Of a stretch of 64,000 nt of DNA, positions 11,372 through 22,629 are shown one piece after another. The position numbers were made by a program, and so were the translations under genes. The notes beneath the pieces are model-generated. The model did no database searches. It saw only the letters and a program-made list of their open reading frames with translations, and was not told the DNA's origin. The DNA lies in assembly GCA_028023455.1 (NCBI GenBank), contig JAQFVV010006342.1:641001-705000 (forward strand), written 5' to 3'. Position 1 is the first letter of the stretch; each line of letters begins with the position of its first letter. The stretch is from Epiperipatus broadwayi. Lineage: Eukaryota; Onychophora; Udeonychophora; Euonychophora; Peripatidae.

Positions 11372-12620
11372 GCAATATATATATATAAAGATATGCAAAG
11401 AAAGTAGAAGAGAAGAATAAGAATACATACTTCTAATAAGATACAATTTAACACAAATAATATAATAAAAATATTGTATTGCATTGTATTCACTATTTGA
11501 AGAAATGTTTTTATGTGGTTGCTATATATTAAAATATATGCAAATAGAATTTGATGATAAACTTAGTACAGTATAAAATAGCTTTAAAACATAAAATTTG
11601 TAATTAATAAATATGAAATTTGTCAATAAATAAAAAAAAATTATAAAAATGGACTCTCAAAATTTTTATTTTATAAAAATTGCATTTATCAAATTTCATT
11701 TTTATCTTGAAATTCCTTAAAAAGCAATGTAATTATGAAAATATGTCTGAAAAATTGATATCTAAGTGTGGGGCTGAGAGACAAGTAACCTGCTTGACTG
11801 CTACTAAGACATATAATGATGAGAATAAATACACATCTTGGAAAAAATCCTATTGTCAGTTTAATTTTTTTTAAATATTTGGATAAAAGTATATATATAT
11901 GTTTTTAATAGAATTTGATTGTAGCTTGAATAATATTATCTTATATATATATATATATTGCAACAGGGCAGGTATAATCAAACCCTGTTGCGATAATTAG
12001 ACAAATACGTATTCGTATACTTAACGCATTATTAAAAAATATATATCTTATTACTAACGTATTTGCGTGGTCGTATTGAATTGATTTAGTTATTTTAATT
12101 AAAAATAACTCATAAAAGAGGTATGGGGTGGTTATACAATTGCTCTGATTTTTTTCTCTTTCTTTTGCCAAACCCAGCTATACACATTGCTATGTATATG
12201 TGTGAGTGCGTTTTTGAACCATTAAAAATGAAAATTCACAAAATAAATTAAAAAAAACATTTTGTTTGATAAACCTTTTAAATATATACATATTAAGTCA
12301 ACAAAAGAACTATAAATGTCAAGATGGTAGACAGTGATTTTGCAGAACAATGGAAGTAATTATTATAAAAATCTTGGAATGTCTAATTCTAATTAAATAT
12401 TAATTGGAAAAAAATAGGTGTAAAAAGCTTTTGTGGTGTATTCCAACAAAGGCATATGGAATGTGAATGGAAATATAATTGAAAATGAATGAAAAGAAAG
12501 ATAAATTTGATAATTAAAAAAAAAAAAGAATTAAGAATTAGTATAAGTTTGGACGGAGAAGAAGGCAGACGTTAGACTGATATACAGAAATAAAAATCCA
12601 GAAATCAGATTATATATTGA
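11372..12620. other. AT-rich non-coding stretch
   Basis: TA microsatellites lie at about 11890-11905 and 11941-11960. Nothing protein-like was recognised. The open frames at 11680-11874 and 11941-12171 show no family features. Confidence 0.5.
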
Positions 12621-12624
12621 TAAA

Positions 12625-12835
12625 ATATGGTCAGGCTAGGATAGAAGCTTCAATGTGCAAGGTGTTCGAATCCTTCCCCCCGAATGTATAGCAGCTGCCG
12701 ATATCGGAGAAGGGACGTCAAGCCCGGAGAATTCACCTCAATAAGCAACAATGTTGAATCGCCACAAGAGGAAGAAAATAAATAAATAAATGGGCTTTAG
12801 CCATGGAACCCGAACTTTAAAAAAAAAAAAAAAGT
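12625..12835 (+). repeat. tRNA-derived SINE with poly(A) end
   Basis: A GC-rich island in AT-rich surroundings has a B-box-like 'GGTGTTCGAATCCTTCC' at about 12660, a roughly 100-base unrelated body, an (AAAT)n patch and a terminal A15 run at 12819-12833. The A box upstream is weak ('GGCTAGGATAG'). This is the usual plan of a tRNA-headed SINE. The next 80 bases (12840-12915) stay GC-richer and may be a second fragment. Confidence 0.55.
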
Positions 12836-13339
12836 TTGTTCACTGACAAAGGACCGGAGATTCCCTTTTCACCAGGTGAATTCAATCAATTCCCCGGGGA
12901 AACGCATGTATTTTTTTTCCTATTTGCATATATATGTCACTTTTAGTAAGCTTACTCCATGAAATTGAGAAAACTGTTATTTGACACAATTGTGAACTTA
13001 AAATTTCTTTTCTTTTCCCGGAGAGGTCAAACTATTAACCACGGAATTTATTAGTGTATAAATTAGTCCAATTAAATCTTCTGTGCAAAATACATATAAT
13101 AGCATATTTGTGTGTGTGGGAGTTTTGGAAAAGAGAGAAAAGAGCAAACAAACAAAAAAAAAAGAAACTGATATGAATCTTTAATTTAAAAGTGAAAAGA
13201 GACACTAATTCAACTTACGTAAATAATATGTTTTTTCTTTTATAGATACGTAAATATCATTGCTAATAAATGTGTATAAAATGAATGGTTTTGTTTTTGT
13301 GTTATGAGTTTTTTTTTAAATAGAAAGAAAAAGTGAGGG

Positions 13340-13490
13340 TTAGAATTACTGCCGGCAAATTTTACCACCAGCCCTGAGCAGAGCTAGTCCAGGGGCATTT
13401 CCATATTGGTATTCCAGCTATCCCAGCATAATTCTTATAGAAATATAGGATTGGCGCTTGAGGTCATAAAGTGATGCTCATAAATATGCT
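13340..13490. repeat. Unidentified GC-richer patch, probable repeat fragment
   Basis: About 150 bases with clearly higher GC than their surroundings, without open frame or pol III boxes that I can recognise. Likely a short repeat fragment. No function is claimed. Confidence 0.3.
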
Positions 13491-13665
13491 AGGCGATAAA
13501 ATGGAATAATTTAAGAATAAATTTTTTTAAAAAAAAAAACAATTACGCATATACATGTATCGTTATATATACATACACACAATCTTTCAAGATTATATAT
13601 ATGTGTGTAAAATATATATGGAAAACGGTTAATCCTGTTATAATATATATATATATGTCAAGTGT

Positions 13666-13738
13666 GTTGACTGGGAAGCGAACCTGGGCCAGCTGCTTGA
13701 AAGGTGGCTATGCTAACCAGTAGGTCACCAACACTTAC
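13666..13738 (-). repeat. tRNA-like SINE head
   Basis: On the minus strand the sequence has A box 'CTGGTTAGCATAGCCACC' and B box 'CCAGGTTCGCTTCCCAG' at tRNA-like spacing. It is related to the head at 19828-19915 (both share GGTTAGCRTAGC and GGTTCGCYTCCCAG). It cannot be folded confidently into a full tRNA cloverleaf and has no clear body or tail here. Confidence 0.6.
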
Positions 13739-14038
13739 AAATATAATGTTATCTTTAATGTCTTTTTTTTTTATTTGGAAAACAAAAGAAAATAAAGTGT
13801 TTATAATGATTTGTAAAGACTCCCCATTTGAAGGAAAAAAACAAATGTTCTGCAATATTGACTAAAATAAAGAATCAATAAGAGTGTGTTGAAGAGGGTA
13901 TTGATAGACATGGAAGATTGGAGCTTACATTAGCAATGATTGTAAACATGTTGATGCAAAATTAAGTAATATATTGGAGATAAACAAAGAATAATAAATA
14001 GCATTTAAATCTTTTGATGGTCATCATCATCATCATTA

Positions 14039-16234
14039 TCAACCATTATCAATCCACTGCAGGATGAAGGTCTCTCCAAGTTTAATCCATCTCCGATCTT
14101 TAGCTTCTCTTCTCCACATTACCCCTACACATTTTCTTATTTCATCCATCCATCTTACATGTGGTCTCCTTCTGGGTCTTTTACAATCTCTTGGAATCCA
14201 GTTTAACATTTCAATTGTCCATCTATTATCATCTTTTCTAGCAATATGTCCAGCCCAACTCCACTTCAATCTTTTAATTTTTTCAATGAGGTCAGTAACA
14301 CCTGTTTGTTCTCTTACCCATACATTGCATTTTCGATCTCTTCTTGTTACTCCCAACATATATCTCTCCATACTTCTTTGAGTGGTCTGAAGTCTCTGTA
14401 TTGATCTTCTATTAAGTGTCCAAGTCTCAGATCCATAAGTAAGAACTGGTAAAACACATTTGTTAAAAACCTTTCTTTTCAAACACATAGGCATATTTCC
14501 TTTTAATATCAAGTTACTTCTACCAAAAGCACTCCAACCAAGTTTAATTCTATGATTAATTTCCTCTATTATGTTTCCATCTGTATTAATAATCTGACCA
14601 AGGTATTTGTAACTCTTAACTTCTTCTAATTCATCATAATCAATCTTTATTTTCATATTTTGAGCAAATCGATTAAACATTACTTTAGTCTTTTTAACAT
14701 TTATCTTTAGTCCTACTTTCCTACTTTCATCTGATAACTCCTGCAACATTTCCTGCAGCTCGGAAGCATTATTTGCAAAAACAACTACATCATCTGCGAA
14801 ATCTAAATGACTTAAATAATCTCCATTTACTTTCACTCCTTTAGTTTCCCATTTTAATCCACAAAATACTTCTTGCAGCACTGCTGTAAAAAGTTTTGGA
14901 GATATGGAGTCACCTTGTCTTACACCTTTCTCAATGTTGACTTTCCCAGTATCATTATGTAATCTAATTGTTGCTGTTGCATTTTTATAAATATTCTTTA
15001 AAATATGACAATATCCTGGATCTATACATTGATGCTCCAATACTTTAATGACTGAAGAAATGTTTATAGAATCAAATGCCTTTTCATAATCTACAAATCC
15101 AAAACATAATGACAACTCATATTCATTTGTCCTTTCTATAACTTCTCTCAATACTTGAATATGATCTACTGTACTAAAACCACTTTTAAATCCAGCTTGT
15201 TCTCTTGGTTGGTGAAAATCCAAGGTTTTCTGTAGACGAGTTGTAATTATCTTGGTAAAAATTTTATATAAAACTGATAAAAGGCTGATAGGTCTGTAAT
15301 TTCTAATATCTTCTTTATCACCTTTTTTAAATATTAATATTATTACTGCATTCTTCCAATCATCCGGTACATCTTTATCATTTAGACATTTGGTATATAA
15401 CTTTGCTAATATTTTTTCTGTTTCTTCACCTGCTTCTTTTAATATATCAATTATAATTCCATCATTACCTGGAGCCCTTCCTTTTTTCATACATTTAATT
15501 GCATTTCTCACTTCTTCATTTAAAATTCTGGGCAATTCGGAAGATGTAATAGATATAGGAGGTACTTGTTCTTTATTACTATATAATTCTTGATAAAAAT
15601 CTTCTACCAATTTCATAATGTCATCCCTCTTTTTAGTAATAATTCCATCTTTTTTCCTTATTGCAGATATAAATTTCCTACCAATACCAAAATGTTGTTT
15701 TACATTCTTAAGACTTTTATTTTCTTCTACAGCTTTTCTTGCTAGTTCACAGTTATACTTTCTTATATCATTTTCAACTCTTTTCCGCACCATTTTACAA
15801 AATTCGAGATATTCAATTCTTTTTAATGCATCATTCTTGCATATCTTCATATTCCTTCTTTTCTTCATAAGTTCTCTAGTCTCAGTAGAAATTTTATTAG
15901 TCAATTGCTGCTTTTTTCTACCAGCTATCTTTGTTGCAGTTTTTAAAAGTGTATCAGTTATTTTCATATTAATTTCATTCAAATCTGAATCATGTTCAAA
16001 ATCTACTAATACTTGAAACCGATTTGTAAGTTCTAATTTAAATTCATTAGAATGTTTCTGAAGATTAGGAATATCAACTGTAAATATAGTTTTTCTTAAT
16101 AATTTTTGTCTCTCTAGTTTTACATTAACATGTATCTTACCCCTTACTAATCGATGATCACTTCCTGTGTTAAATTTATTAAGAACATTACAATCTTGAA
16201 ATATGTATTTCCTGTTAGTCAAAATATAATCCAA
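14039..16234 (-). CDS. RTE reverse transcriptase with end of APE domain (731 aa)
   Basis: Long open frame. Residues 1-30 finish the endonuclease (YILTNRK, then 'SDHRLV' with the catalytic His of APE enzymes). A basic, helical linker runs to about 220. The RT core follows: 'KKGD' (303-306), 'RNYRPIS' (311-317), 'VDYEKAFD' with catalytic Asp (381-388), 'GVRQGDS' (437-443), 'FADD' (479-482) and 'YKYLGQ' further on. The C-terminal region is the usual RTE tail, with a 'W.GHIAR' block and an Arg-rich 'RPRRRPHVRW' stretch. The listed Met is internal: the genuine protein continues from the upstream endonuclease frame, lost by one apparent single-base deletion. No in-frame stop occurs in 731 codons, which points to recent activity. 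Confidence 0.9.
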   Translation of the reverse strand: MDYILTNRKYIFQDCNVLNKFNTGSDHRLVRGKIHVNVKLERQKLLRKTIFTVDIPNLQKHSNEFKLELTNRFQVLVDFEHDSDLNEINMKITDTLLKTATKIAGRKKQQLTNKISTETRELMKKRRNMKICKNDALKRIEYLEFCKMVRKRVENDIRKYNCELARKAVEENKSLKNVKQHFGIGRKFISAIRKKDGIITKKRDDIMKLVEDFYQELYSNKEQVPPISITSSELPRILNEEVRNAIKCMKKGRAPGNDGIIIDILKEAGEETEKILAKLYTKCLNDKDVPDDWKNAVIILIFKKGDKEDIRNYRPISLLSVLYKIFTKIITTRLQKTLDFHQPREQAGFKSGFSTVDHIQVLREVIERTNEYELSLCFGFVDYEKAFDSINISSVIKVLEHQCIDPGYCHILKNIYKNATATIRLHNDTGKVNIEKGVRQGDSISPKLFTAVLQEVFCGLKWETKGVKVNGDYLSHLDFADDVVVFANNASELQEMLQELSDESRKVGLKINVKKTKVMFNRFAQNMKIKIDYDELEEVKSYKYLGQIINTDGNIIEEINHRIKLGWSAFGRSNLILKGNMPMCLKRKVFNKCVLPVLTYGSETWTLNRRSIQRLQTTQRSMERYMLGVTRRDRKCNVWVREQTGVTDLIEKIKRLKWSWAGHIARKDDNRWTIEMLNWIPRDCKRPRRRPHVRWMDEIRKCVGVMWRREAKDRRWIKLGETFILQWIDNG

Positions 16235-17022
16235 TTCTGCTGTACCTTCATTTGGATGCTTCCATGTCCATTTCCTTCTAACATTTTTCTCAAAAAAGAA
16301 TTCATAATATAAAGTTTTTCCTTCTCTGCAAACTCCACAAGTCTATGTCCTCTCTCATTTCTATTACCATAACCAAAATTACCTACAACACTTTCATCTT
16401 TCATTTGTTTACCAATTCTAGCATTAAAATCTCCCATAACAATTTTAAAATGTTGTTTACTCTGATCAAAAGCCTTTTGTACATCCATATAAAAATCTTC
16501 TACTACTTCATCACTGTGAGAACTTGTTGGGGCATAAACCTGAATTATCTGCATTTGATATCTGCTATTAAGTTGTATAACTAATCTTGCCACTCTGTCT
16601 GATACACCATCAATCTCCACAATATTGTTCTTCCACTTTTTATTTATAATGAATCCTACTCCACTTGTATTTCCAATATTTGTGCCTTTATAATAGAGCA
16701 TATGTCCACTTTTTAAATCAATTGTCTCTTCACCTTTTCTTCTAACTTCACAAAGTCCAATAATATCCCATTTAATATAAGAGAGTTCTTCTTCTAATTC
16801 TTGCAATCTTCCTTCACTTGAAAGTGATCTGCAGTTGTAAGTACCTAAATAAAAAGTCGTCATCAATTGGCAGCCTGGGTCCGCCTCCAGGATATTCTTA
16901 GCACTCTCCGCCTTCGGCCACCAACCGCTGCCTTGGTTGGTGACTTTACAGCCTCCTGGGATTAAGGGCCATGCTTTATTTTTGTCTGTCATAATTGTAT
17001 AATTGGGAAAAATCTTTATCAT
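16219..17022 (-). pseudogene. RTE ORF, N-terminal APE endonuclease part
   Basis: The 267-residue frame encodes the apurinic/apyrimidinic-like endonuclease that nicks target DNA for target-primed reverse transcription. Visible blocks are a 'TYNCRSL' start of the nuclease fold (61-67), 'GLCEVRRKG' with the metal-binding Glu (89-97), 'VYAPTS' (162-167) and 'GDFNARIG' (197-204). The frame leaves the family pattern after residue about 243, at a run of six A (plus strand 16292-16297). One more base there would bring it into phase with the downstream frame. The start at 17022 is the first Met in a region conserved in RTE N-termini ('GSGWWPKAES'). This protein class is often annotated in databases as craniofacial development protein 2-like. 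Confidence 0.85.
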
Positions 17023-17442
17023 TTACACAAACATTCATTCTGCCTTATCAGGCACTGAGAAGAAAGACCATGGTGTTTCTTGATCTTAAACTCAGAGGTA
17101 AAAAGCCAATAAACTCACCACGCTGGCTAATGAGTGTTGGTGAGCAGCCCATCCATGTTCGTATACTATATGAATAAACATATAGTAGTAACAGCTGCAA
17201 CGACAAGAACGTATGGAGTGGACATTAGGAATTTGCCCTGCTCGGTTCCTTTAAGGCCTCCAAGAGGAATCAAAGAGTCTCCTTTCAGTTAATAGCAAAC
17301 AGTAGATGTAGCAAAATAAAATAAGAAATAGATGGGCAGTGGAAGAATGAAGTAAATGTGTAAATAAAAGAAATTTTAAATGAAACACTTATATAAATAA
17401 GTACTAAGAGAAAATGAGTGAAGATGTACATATAATCATATC

Positions 17443-17878
17443 ATTAGAAACCAGTCAATACATAATCCCAATATAGATAACAATCAACAATAACAATTTG
17501 TCAAAGCAACCTCCTTTTAACAATAAAGTTGGAATTCTCACCTTTATTTATGGTCCCATATATTTATATAGACACAAAATATTGCAACTTGACCAAAGAG
17601 ATTGAAATTATTGACACACAGAAGTTTAAATAAACCTCATTATTAGTCTGCATTTAGAACAGGTTATATTTACCTGTTTAATGAGGCTTATTTAAGGTTC
17701 TTTGTATCAATAATTTCAATCTCTGTGGTCAAGTTGCAATCTTTTGTGATCTAAATAAATATATAAGATCATAAATAAAGGTGGGATTCCATCTTTATTG
17801 TTAAAAGGAAGTTGCCTTGACAACAATTTGTGACTGTTTATTGTTATTTATATTGGGAAGTATTGACTGGTTTCTAAT
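17443..17878. repeat. 436-bp foldback (inverted-repeat) element
   Basis: The ends 'ATTAGAAACCAGTCAATAC' (17443) and its reverse complement (ending 17878) open long arms that stay complementary almost to the centre near 17660 (shared blocks include TTAACAATAAAG, TCATAAATAAAGG, GCAACTTGACC and CAATTTCAATC on opposite strands). Arms are roughly 170-200 bp. No coding content. This is a MITE-like foldback structure. Target duplications are not clear. Confidence 0.8.
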
Positions 17879-18180
17879 AGTTACTTACATACCCATTTAA
17901 CCTTGAGCATTATTGCACTTATTATATAATCATATTGATAGGTAATTCATTAATTAAATACAAATGGCTATTATTTTTACAAAACACAAACTCAGATTTG
18001 TTTGAATAGATTTGTTTTTATTAGAAGGGGAGGGGTTAATATTAAAGATAAAATAACAAAATATGTTGGAAGCGAAATATTATTTTTGTTGTTAGTACAA
18101 ATAATTTTCAGGATGAGTCAAAACTAACATTGAAAAAATGTAATGAATCTATGTATCTAGCATATGGACTTTTTTAGTTA
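17879..18180. other. AT-rich spacer
   Basis: Nothing recognised. Confidence 0.4.
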
Positions 18181-18184
18181 TCAT

Positions 18185-18390
18185 AAAGAAACCCGTAGAG
18201 ATTTCAACCGTAGTGGCCTTATTAAAATTTTTAATTCTATCACAGTAATCATTGGTTTTGCAGTCATTAATTATGTGATTTATAGTTTGTTTTTGGAATT
18301 CTTATGAAGATCCAAGAAAATTTATTTTTCCATGTCCAACAATAAAATCAGATAAATTTAATCGTCCTAGATGCAATTGGTCTCATCAAC
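18185..18390 (-). pseudogene. LINE C-terminal fragment (low certainty)
   Basis: Minus-strand frames give scraps resembling a 'RLNLSDFIVGHGKI' block followed by 'QTINHIINDC', the type of Cys/His-containing tail that follows RT in several non-LTR retrotransposons. Stops and shifts are frequent. No further family assignment is possible. Confidence 0.35.
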
Positions 18391-18890
18391 AAATTCAGGG
18401 TAACCCATGGTTATTGCATTTAGATTTCATAAATAAAATAGTTTTATGCACTGATATATAAGGAATTAATTAATAGTATGAAAAATACGTTAAAGAAAAG
18501 TAAATATGGTTGAATTATTATCAAAGTGTGACTGGATGTAATTTAAATAGAATTATAGCTAATTATATAGAAATGGTAAATGAGTGTTTTGAGTGATTTC
18601 TTTTAAGAAGAAATAGTACCCATTTGTCAAAGAAATATGAAATAATAAAAAAATGAATTTGTAATAAATGTTATGTATTGATAAACTTATAATAAAATTA
18701 AAAAAATTTTAAAGCAGAAAAATTTTATAAGAAAAAGTATTGATGGGTTAAGAGTAGTTTATATTGTTGAAAAAAAAACAAAGAAACTTGTTTCCTTCAG
18801 AAATATGCAAAAACATGAGATGAGATGGAATTGAATTGTGAAAATGAAGATGTAATAATCAAATAAAAATATACTGTAAAATAAGAATTC
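18391..18890. other. AT-rich non-coding DNA
   Basis: No homology or structure recognised. Confidence 0.4.
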
Positions 18891-18894
18891 AATC

Positions 18895-19345
18895 AATTAA
18901 TAGTCCATTCTCTCCAATGCTTAAATCTTCACTTCCATATAACTCTTCCCATATTTATGTCATCCAGCAATGCTAATGTTTTCTGCCTTTTCTTATTGTT
19001 TCTACTCATCATTCCCTCCAAAACATCTTTCAATAAAGAAGTCTTTTTCTTAATATATGTCTAAACCAATTTCTCTTTCTATCTCTAATTTCCTCACTCA
19101 ATCTTCTTTTTTCATTCCCTTTGTTTAAACTTCATCATTTGTTATTTTATTTATCCAACTGATTTTTTCTCATCCTTATCCATGACTACATCTCAAAGGC
19201 TTCCAATCTGTTCTTAATTTTATTACCTATTGTCCACATTTCACGACCATACAATAATACACTCCACATGTAGCATTTATTAATCTTTTCCTTAATTCTC
19301 TCTTCAAAGGTCTATACAATATTTTATTTCTCTTAGAACCCTTAT
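18895..19345 (-). pseudogene. LINE 3'-terminal RT tail fragment
   Basis: Minus-strand reading gives 'INKCYMWSVLLYGREMWTI', then 'RLEAFEM..WIRMRK', then 'RDRKRNWFRH' and 'LLYWKMFWRE' like pieces with several stops. This is the 'LLYG.E.WT...RLEAFEMW..RR' tail seen after RT in many RTE/CR1-like invertebrate LINEs. It differs from the RTE family at 14-17 kb (whose equivalent is LTYGSETWTL), so it is another family. No tail or ends were found. Confidence 0.6.
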
Positions 19346-19827
19346 AAAAGAGGAAGTGAGAAAAAAAAAGTTGTGACATATATGTAAGGCAGTAAGAAAT
19401 TAAAATTGGTGATTAATAATGATTAATTTAAGATGATAACAGTATGAAAATATTTAATAGATAAAGGAAACCTTTTTGATGTGAGGGGGGTTTCATAAGA
19501 TAGAGAATAGACATTATAATGTGAATATAAGATTCATATGAAAATGTCAAAGTATAATGAAATGTGATGAAGATATATGAGTTGAGATAAATTTGAAAGC
19601 CAAGAATGGATGATAGTGTAATGCATATGGTTATAAAAGATTAAGTTGTGATGAGATAGAACTGCAGAAATTTTGAACGTTTGAATATGTAATAACAGAT
19701 TTTTTAAAAAAAAGATAAACTAAATGATGTAAAGCATGGGTCAGCAAATTATAGTCCATGGGGCATTCCTGGCCCACAAGATGGTTTTATTTGGCATTGA
19801 CGCTGCTGCTTACAATAAATACCTCCT

Positions 19828-19938
19828 GTTAGCCGTGAGGTTAGCGTAGCTGCCTAGCAAGCAAGTAGTTGGTTGAAGATGGTTGTTGTGGGTTCGCCTC
19901 CCAGCCGATGCTATGACATATGAAAAAAAAAAAAAAAA
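19828..19938 (+). repeat. tRNA-derived SINE with poly(A) tail
   Basis: It has A box 'TGAGGTTAGCGTAGCTG' (about 19836), B box 'GGGTTCGCCTCCCAG' (about 19889) and an A16 run from 19923. The head is related to the minus-strand head at 13666-13738, showing a dispersed family. It sits just inside the left end of the hAT-like element. Confidence 0.7.
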
Positions 19939-20794
19939 GTAGTAAAATGTTATTTGTTGATCTTATTATAGACAACAGATGAAGCAAAAAAATATTTTCC
20001 CATTATATATTTGCAACCGGAAAATGAAACTAAAAGTACTAGCGGAAATGAGATAAATTTTCATTTTTTCTTTTCAAAATTAAAAATAGATTAAGGCTGA
20101 ATGAATGAAACGCTTTATAAAGAAGATAAGGGAAATAAAACTACTTTTTATGAAAAATTTTAAAAATTGCATATATGCCAGAAAATATCAAGATAAAGCA
20201 TAAGAACTTAACTATTTTGAAATTTCACAAAACTATTCAAAAAAATTAGGTTTTCAAACAAAGTATCCCATTAAAATATTTGATCGTAGCGCCTCTAATA
20301 ATAACTCGAAATAATGTAAACACCAGAATTAAATCAATTAAAAAATAATTAATTTGAAAAAAAAAAAATATGAGAAAGGGATTTGACCACATGAATTAAA
20401 TATAAATTTATATTAATGAATGTAATGACTGGAAGGTTGCTATTCTTCCACATGCGCCTTACTATTACTTTCAGACAGCCAGCTGTTGAAACAGCGGTCT
20501 GAGAAGCGATCAGGCCTAGACACATGACAGAGATTTTTTGACAAGAAAAGAATGGTACCAATCTTCTCTTTTACTTAACTTTTATATATATAAGCCAGTC
20601 TTAAGCATCTTGGCTTGAAAGCATGAATATATAAACATATACATTTATTACTCACTGAGTTATTAATTTATGATATTACAGCGCGAAATCTTAGATTTAC
20701 TACACCGCAATTTTCTAGATGTTAATATAAGTTATCAGCAACGTATGTAAATAATATTTTGTTTAAATCGCGTGTTGTTATTAAATTGTAATAA

Positions 20795-21194
20795 TTACTA
20801 ATGTAATAATAGTAAAAAAAAATAACACTGCCATTATGTTTATCTAATTCATACATAAAAGTATTTATTTTTTATAAACATTTTTCCGTATATTATTTTT
20901 GACTTTTTATTTACATATTGTCCTGTATTTTTTATTACCCACAAACACTGAAGTAGAAAAATGTGAGAAGGGGATTTGAACACATGAATTAAATATAAAT
21001 TATATCAATGAATGTAATAATTACTAGTGCAGTAATAGAAAAAATAAATATTGCCATTATGTTTGTCTAATCCATTTATAAAAGTATGTATTTTTATTTC
21101 TTTTTTATAAGCGCTTTTATGTGTACTGTTTGTGACTTTTAATTTACATCTGATCCTATATATTCTTTTATTGCCTCCAAACATTATTAAAGTT
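20795..21194. repeat. Direct duplication inside the hAT-like element
   Basis: 20795-20955 and 21021-21194 share the order 'actaatgtaataatag', 'gccattatgttt.tctaat', 'ttttgactttt.atttacat' and 'cc.acaaaca'. The linked motif 'gagaagggGatttgaacacatgaattaaatataaat' also occurs twice (about 20371 and 20965). The copies are about 226 bp apart in phase, well diverged. Confidence 0.7.
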
Positions 21195-21264
21195 GGTTAT
21201 TGCCCCTTTGAAGAAAAAGTTTTCTGGCCCCTGAAGTAGAGGACATAAGAGAACCCATTGCCGA

Positions 21265-21325
21265 AATTGATTATTATTATCATCATCATCATCGTCATCA
21301 TCATCATTATCATTATTATTATACA
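21265..21325. repeat. (ATT/ATC)n microsatellite
   Basis: Trinucleotide run mixing att and atc units. This type of tail is common at LINE 3' ends here, but no attached LINE was identified. Confidence 0.85.
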
Positions 21326-21667
21326 GCAGTAAATTTTAGCCCTCACTATGTTTATTCCAAAAGCTCCTGCTTCAAATCCTAAAAGTTTGCTCAATACCAT
21401 CTTGATCAAAGTTAAGGTAGAATAAAACTTAATTACACAGCATACTTTATTTAAAAATTTCCATGTGTGCGCATAGAAAAATTTAATCACATTTATTTTT
21501 GACTAACGTAAGAAATAAAATAAAGATGGCAACCTTGTTTTAAAAATTGAATAATTATAGCCCTGCAGAAAATCTTATTTTTTTTTCTGTGTAACAGTTG
21601 CAAGTTCTCAAGCTTCAAATCAAAAAATTTGCTCAATATCATCACTATTAAAGGATTTGAGTCATGA

Positions 21668-22245
21668 TAACTAGTGTTTTTCCATTTTCCCAAGATGCAT
21701 TTCATGCTGACTGGCATTTTTCCATTTTCTCAAGATGCAAGACATGCTAAACTAGTGTTTTTTCCATTTTCTCAAGATGCAGTTCATGCTAATTGGTATT
21801 TTTCCATTTTCCAAGCTGCAATCCATGTTGACTAGTGTTTTTTCATTTTTCCAAGATGCAATTTATGCCAACTAGTATTTTTCCATTTTTCCAAGATGCA
21901 ATTCATGCAAAACAGGGTTTTTCCATTTTCCACAAGATACAATTTATGCTAGACTGGTATTTTTCTATCTTCCCAGGATGCAATGCATGCTAACTGGTGT
22001 TTTTCCATTTTTCCAGAATGCAGTTTATGCTGACTAGTATTTTTTCATTTTCCCAAGATGCAATTCATACTGACTACTGTTTTTCTATTTTCCCAGGATG
22101 CAATTCATGCTGACTAGTATTTTCTGTTTACCCAAGATGCAATTCATGCATACTAGTGTTTTTTCATTTTCACATGATGCAATTCATACTGAATCATTAT
22201 TTTTCCATTTTCCAAGATGCAATTTATAGTGACTAGTATTTTTCA
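21668..22245. repeat. About 40-bp minisatellite, 14 units
   Basis: Head-to-tail units with consensus close to 'ttttccattttcccaagatgcaattcatgctgactagt' and unit length 38-43. I count 14 copies of the 'gatgca.ttcatgct' block. Units differ by several substitutions, so the array is not recently homogenised. Short minus-strand open frames here only reflect the repeat. Confidence 0.9.
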
Positions 22246-22629
22246 CATGGACTTGTGTAACAAATGAACAATAAGATTTAGCTATGAAAACTATAGTACT
22301 CTCACCAAATGAGCCCAATTTTTATAAAGAAGGAGGAAAAGGAGGAGGAGGGGAAATCAAGACATCAGTGCCATGCAATGCCATGTGTAACAGTATGAAG
22401 TCGACATATGCAAGCATAATGAAGCAAGCAAAAAATATTAATTAAAATAATCCAATGTTTAATAAGCAATATGCTAATAGAAATAAAACAAGGATACAAC
22501 TGAGATTTCATAAATCTATCATAGTTGATGTTTTGAAGTTAAATATTATAATGCTGGAGTCAAATGAAAATAACATTGTTTTGCAGAGAGTATTGATAAA
22601 GAGAGCCTAAGTTATATACAGGGTAAATT

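Larger units (their letters stand above)
14025..17295 (-). mobile_element. Near full-length RTE (BovB-like) LINE
   Basis: This 3.3-kb unit matches the usual RTE size. It has a short 5' UTR (17023-about 17295), one long ORF with APE endonuclease then RT, almost no 3' UTR, and a (GATGAT)-type simple tail at 14025-14040 on the minus strand. The 5' boundary is supported by a second copy (49985-54715) whose homology ends at the equivalent 'CTTTCAGTT' point. A third, 5'-truncated copy lies at 35545-37015. It is by far the least damaged of the three and therefore the youngest. Confidence 0.9.
19735..21233. mobile_element. hAT-Charlie-like non-autonomous element
   Basis: The left end 'CATGGGTCAGCAAATTATAG' (19735) and the reverse complement of the right end 'CAGGGGCCAGAAAACTTTTT' (ending 21233) resemble each other and the CAGGGGTCAGCAAAC termini of Charlie-type hAT elements. 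Flanks atgtaaag (19727-19734) and aagtagag (21234-21241) match at 6 of 8, compatible with a decayed 8-bp target duplication. No transposase domain was recognised inside; a SINE and an internal duplication account for part of the interior. Confidence 0.5.
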
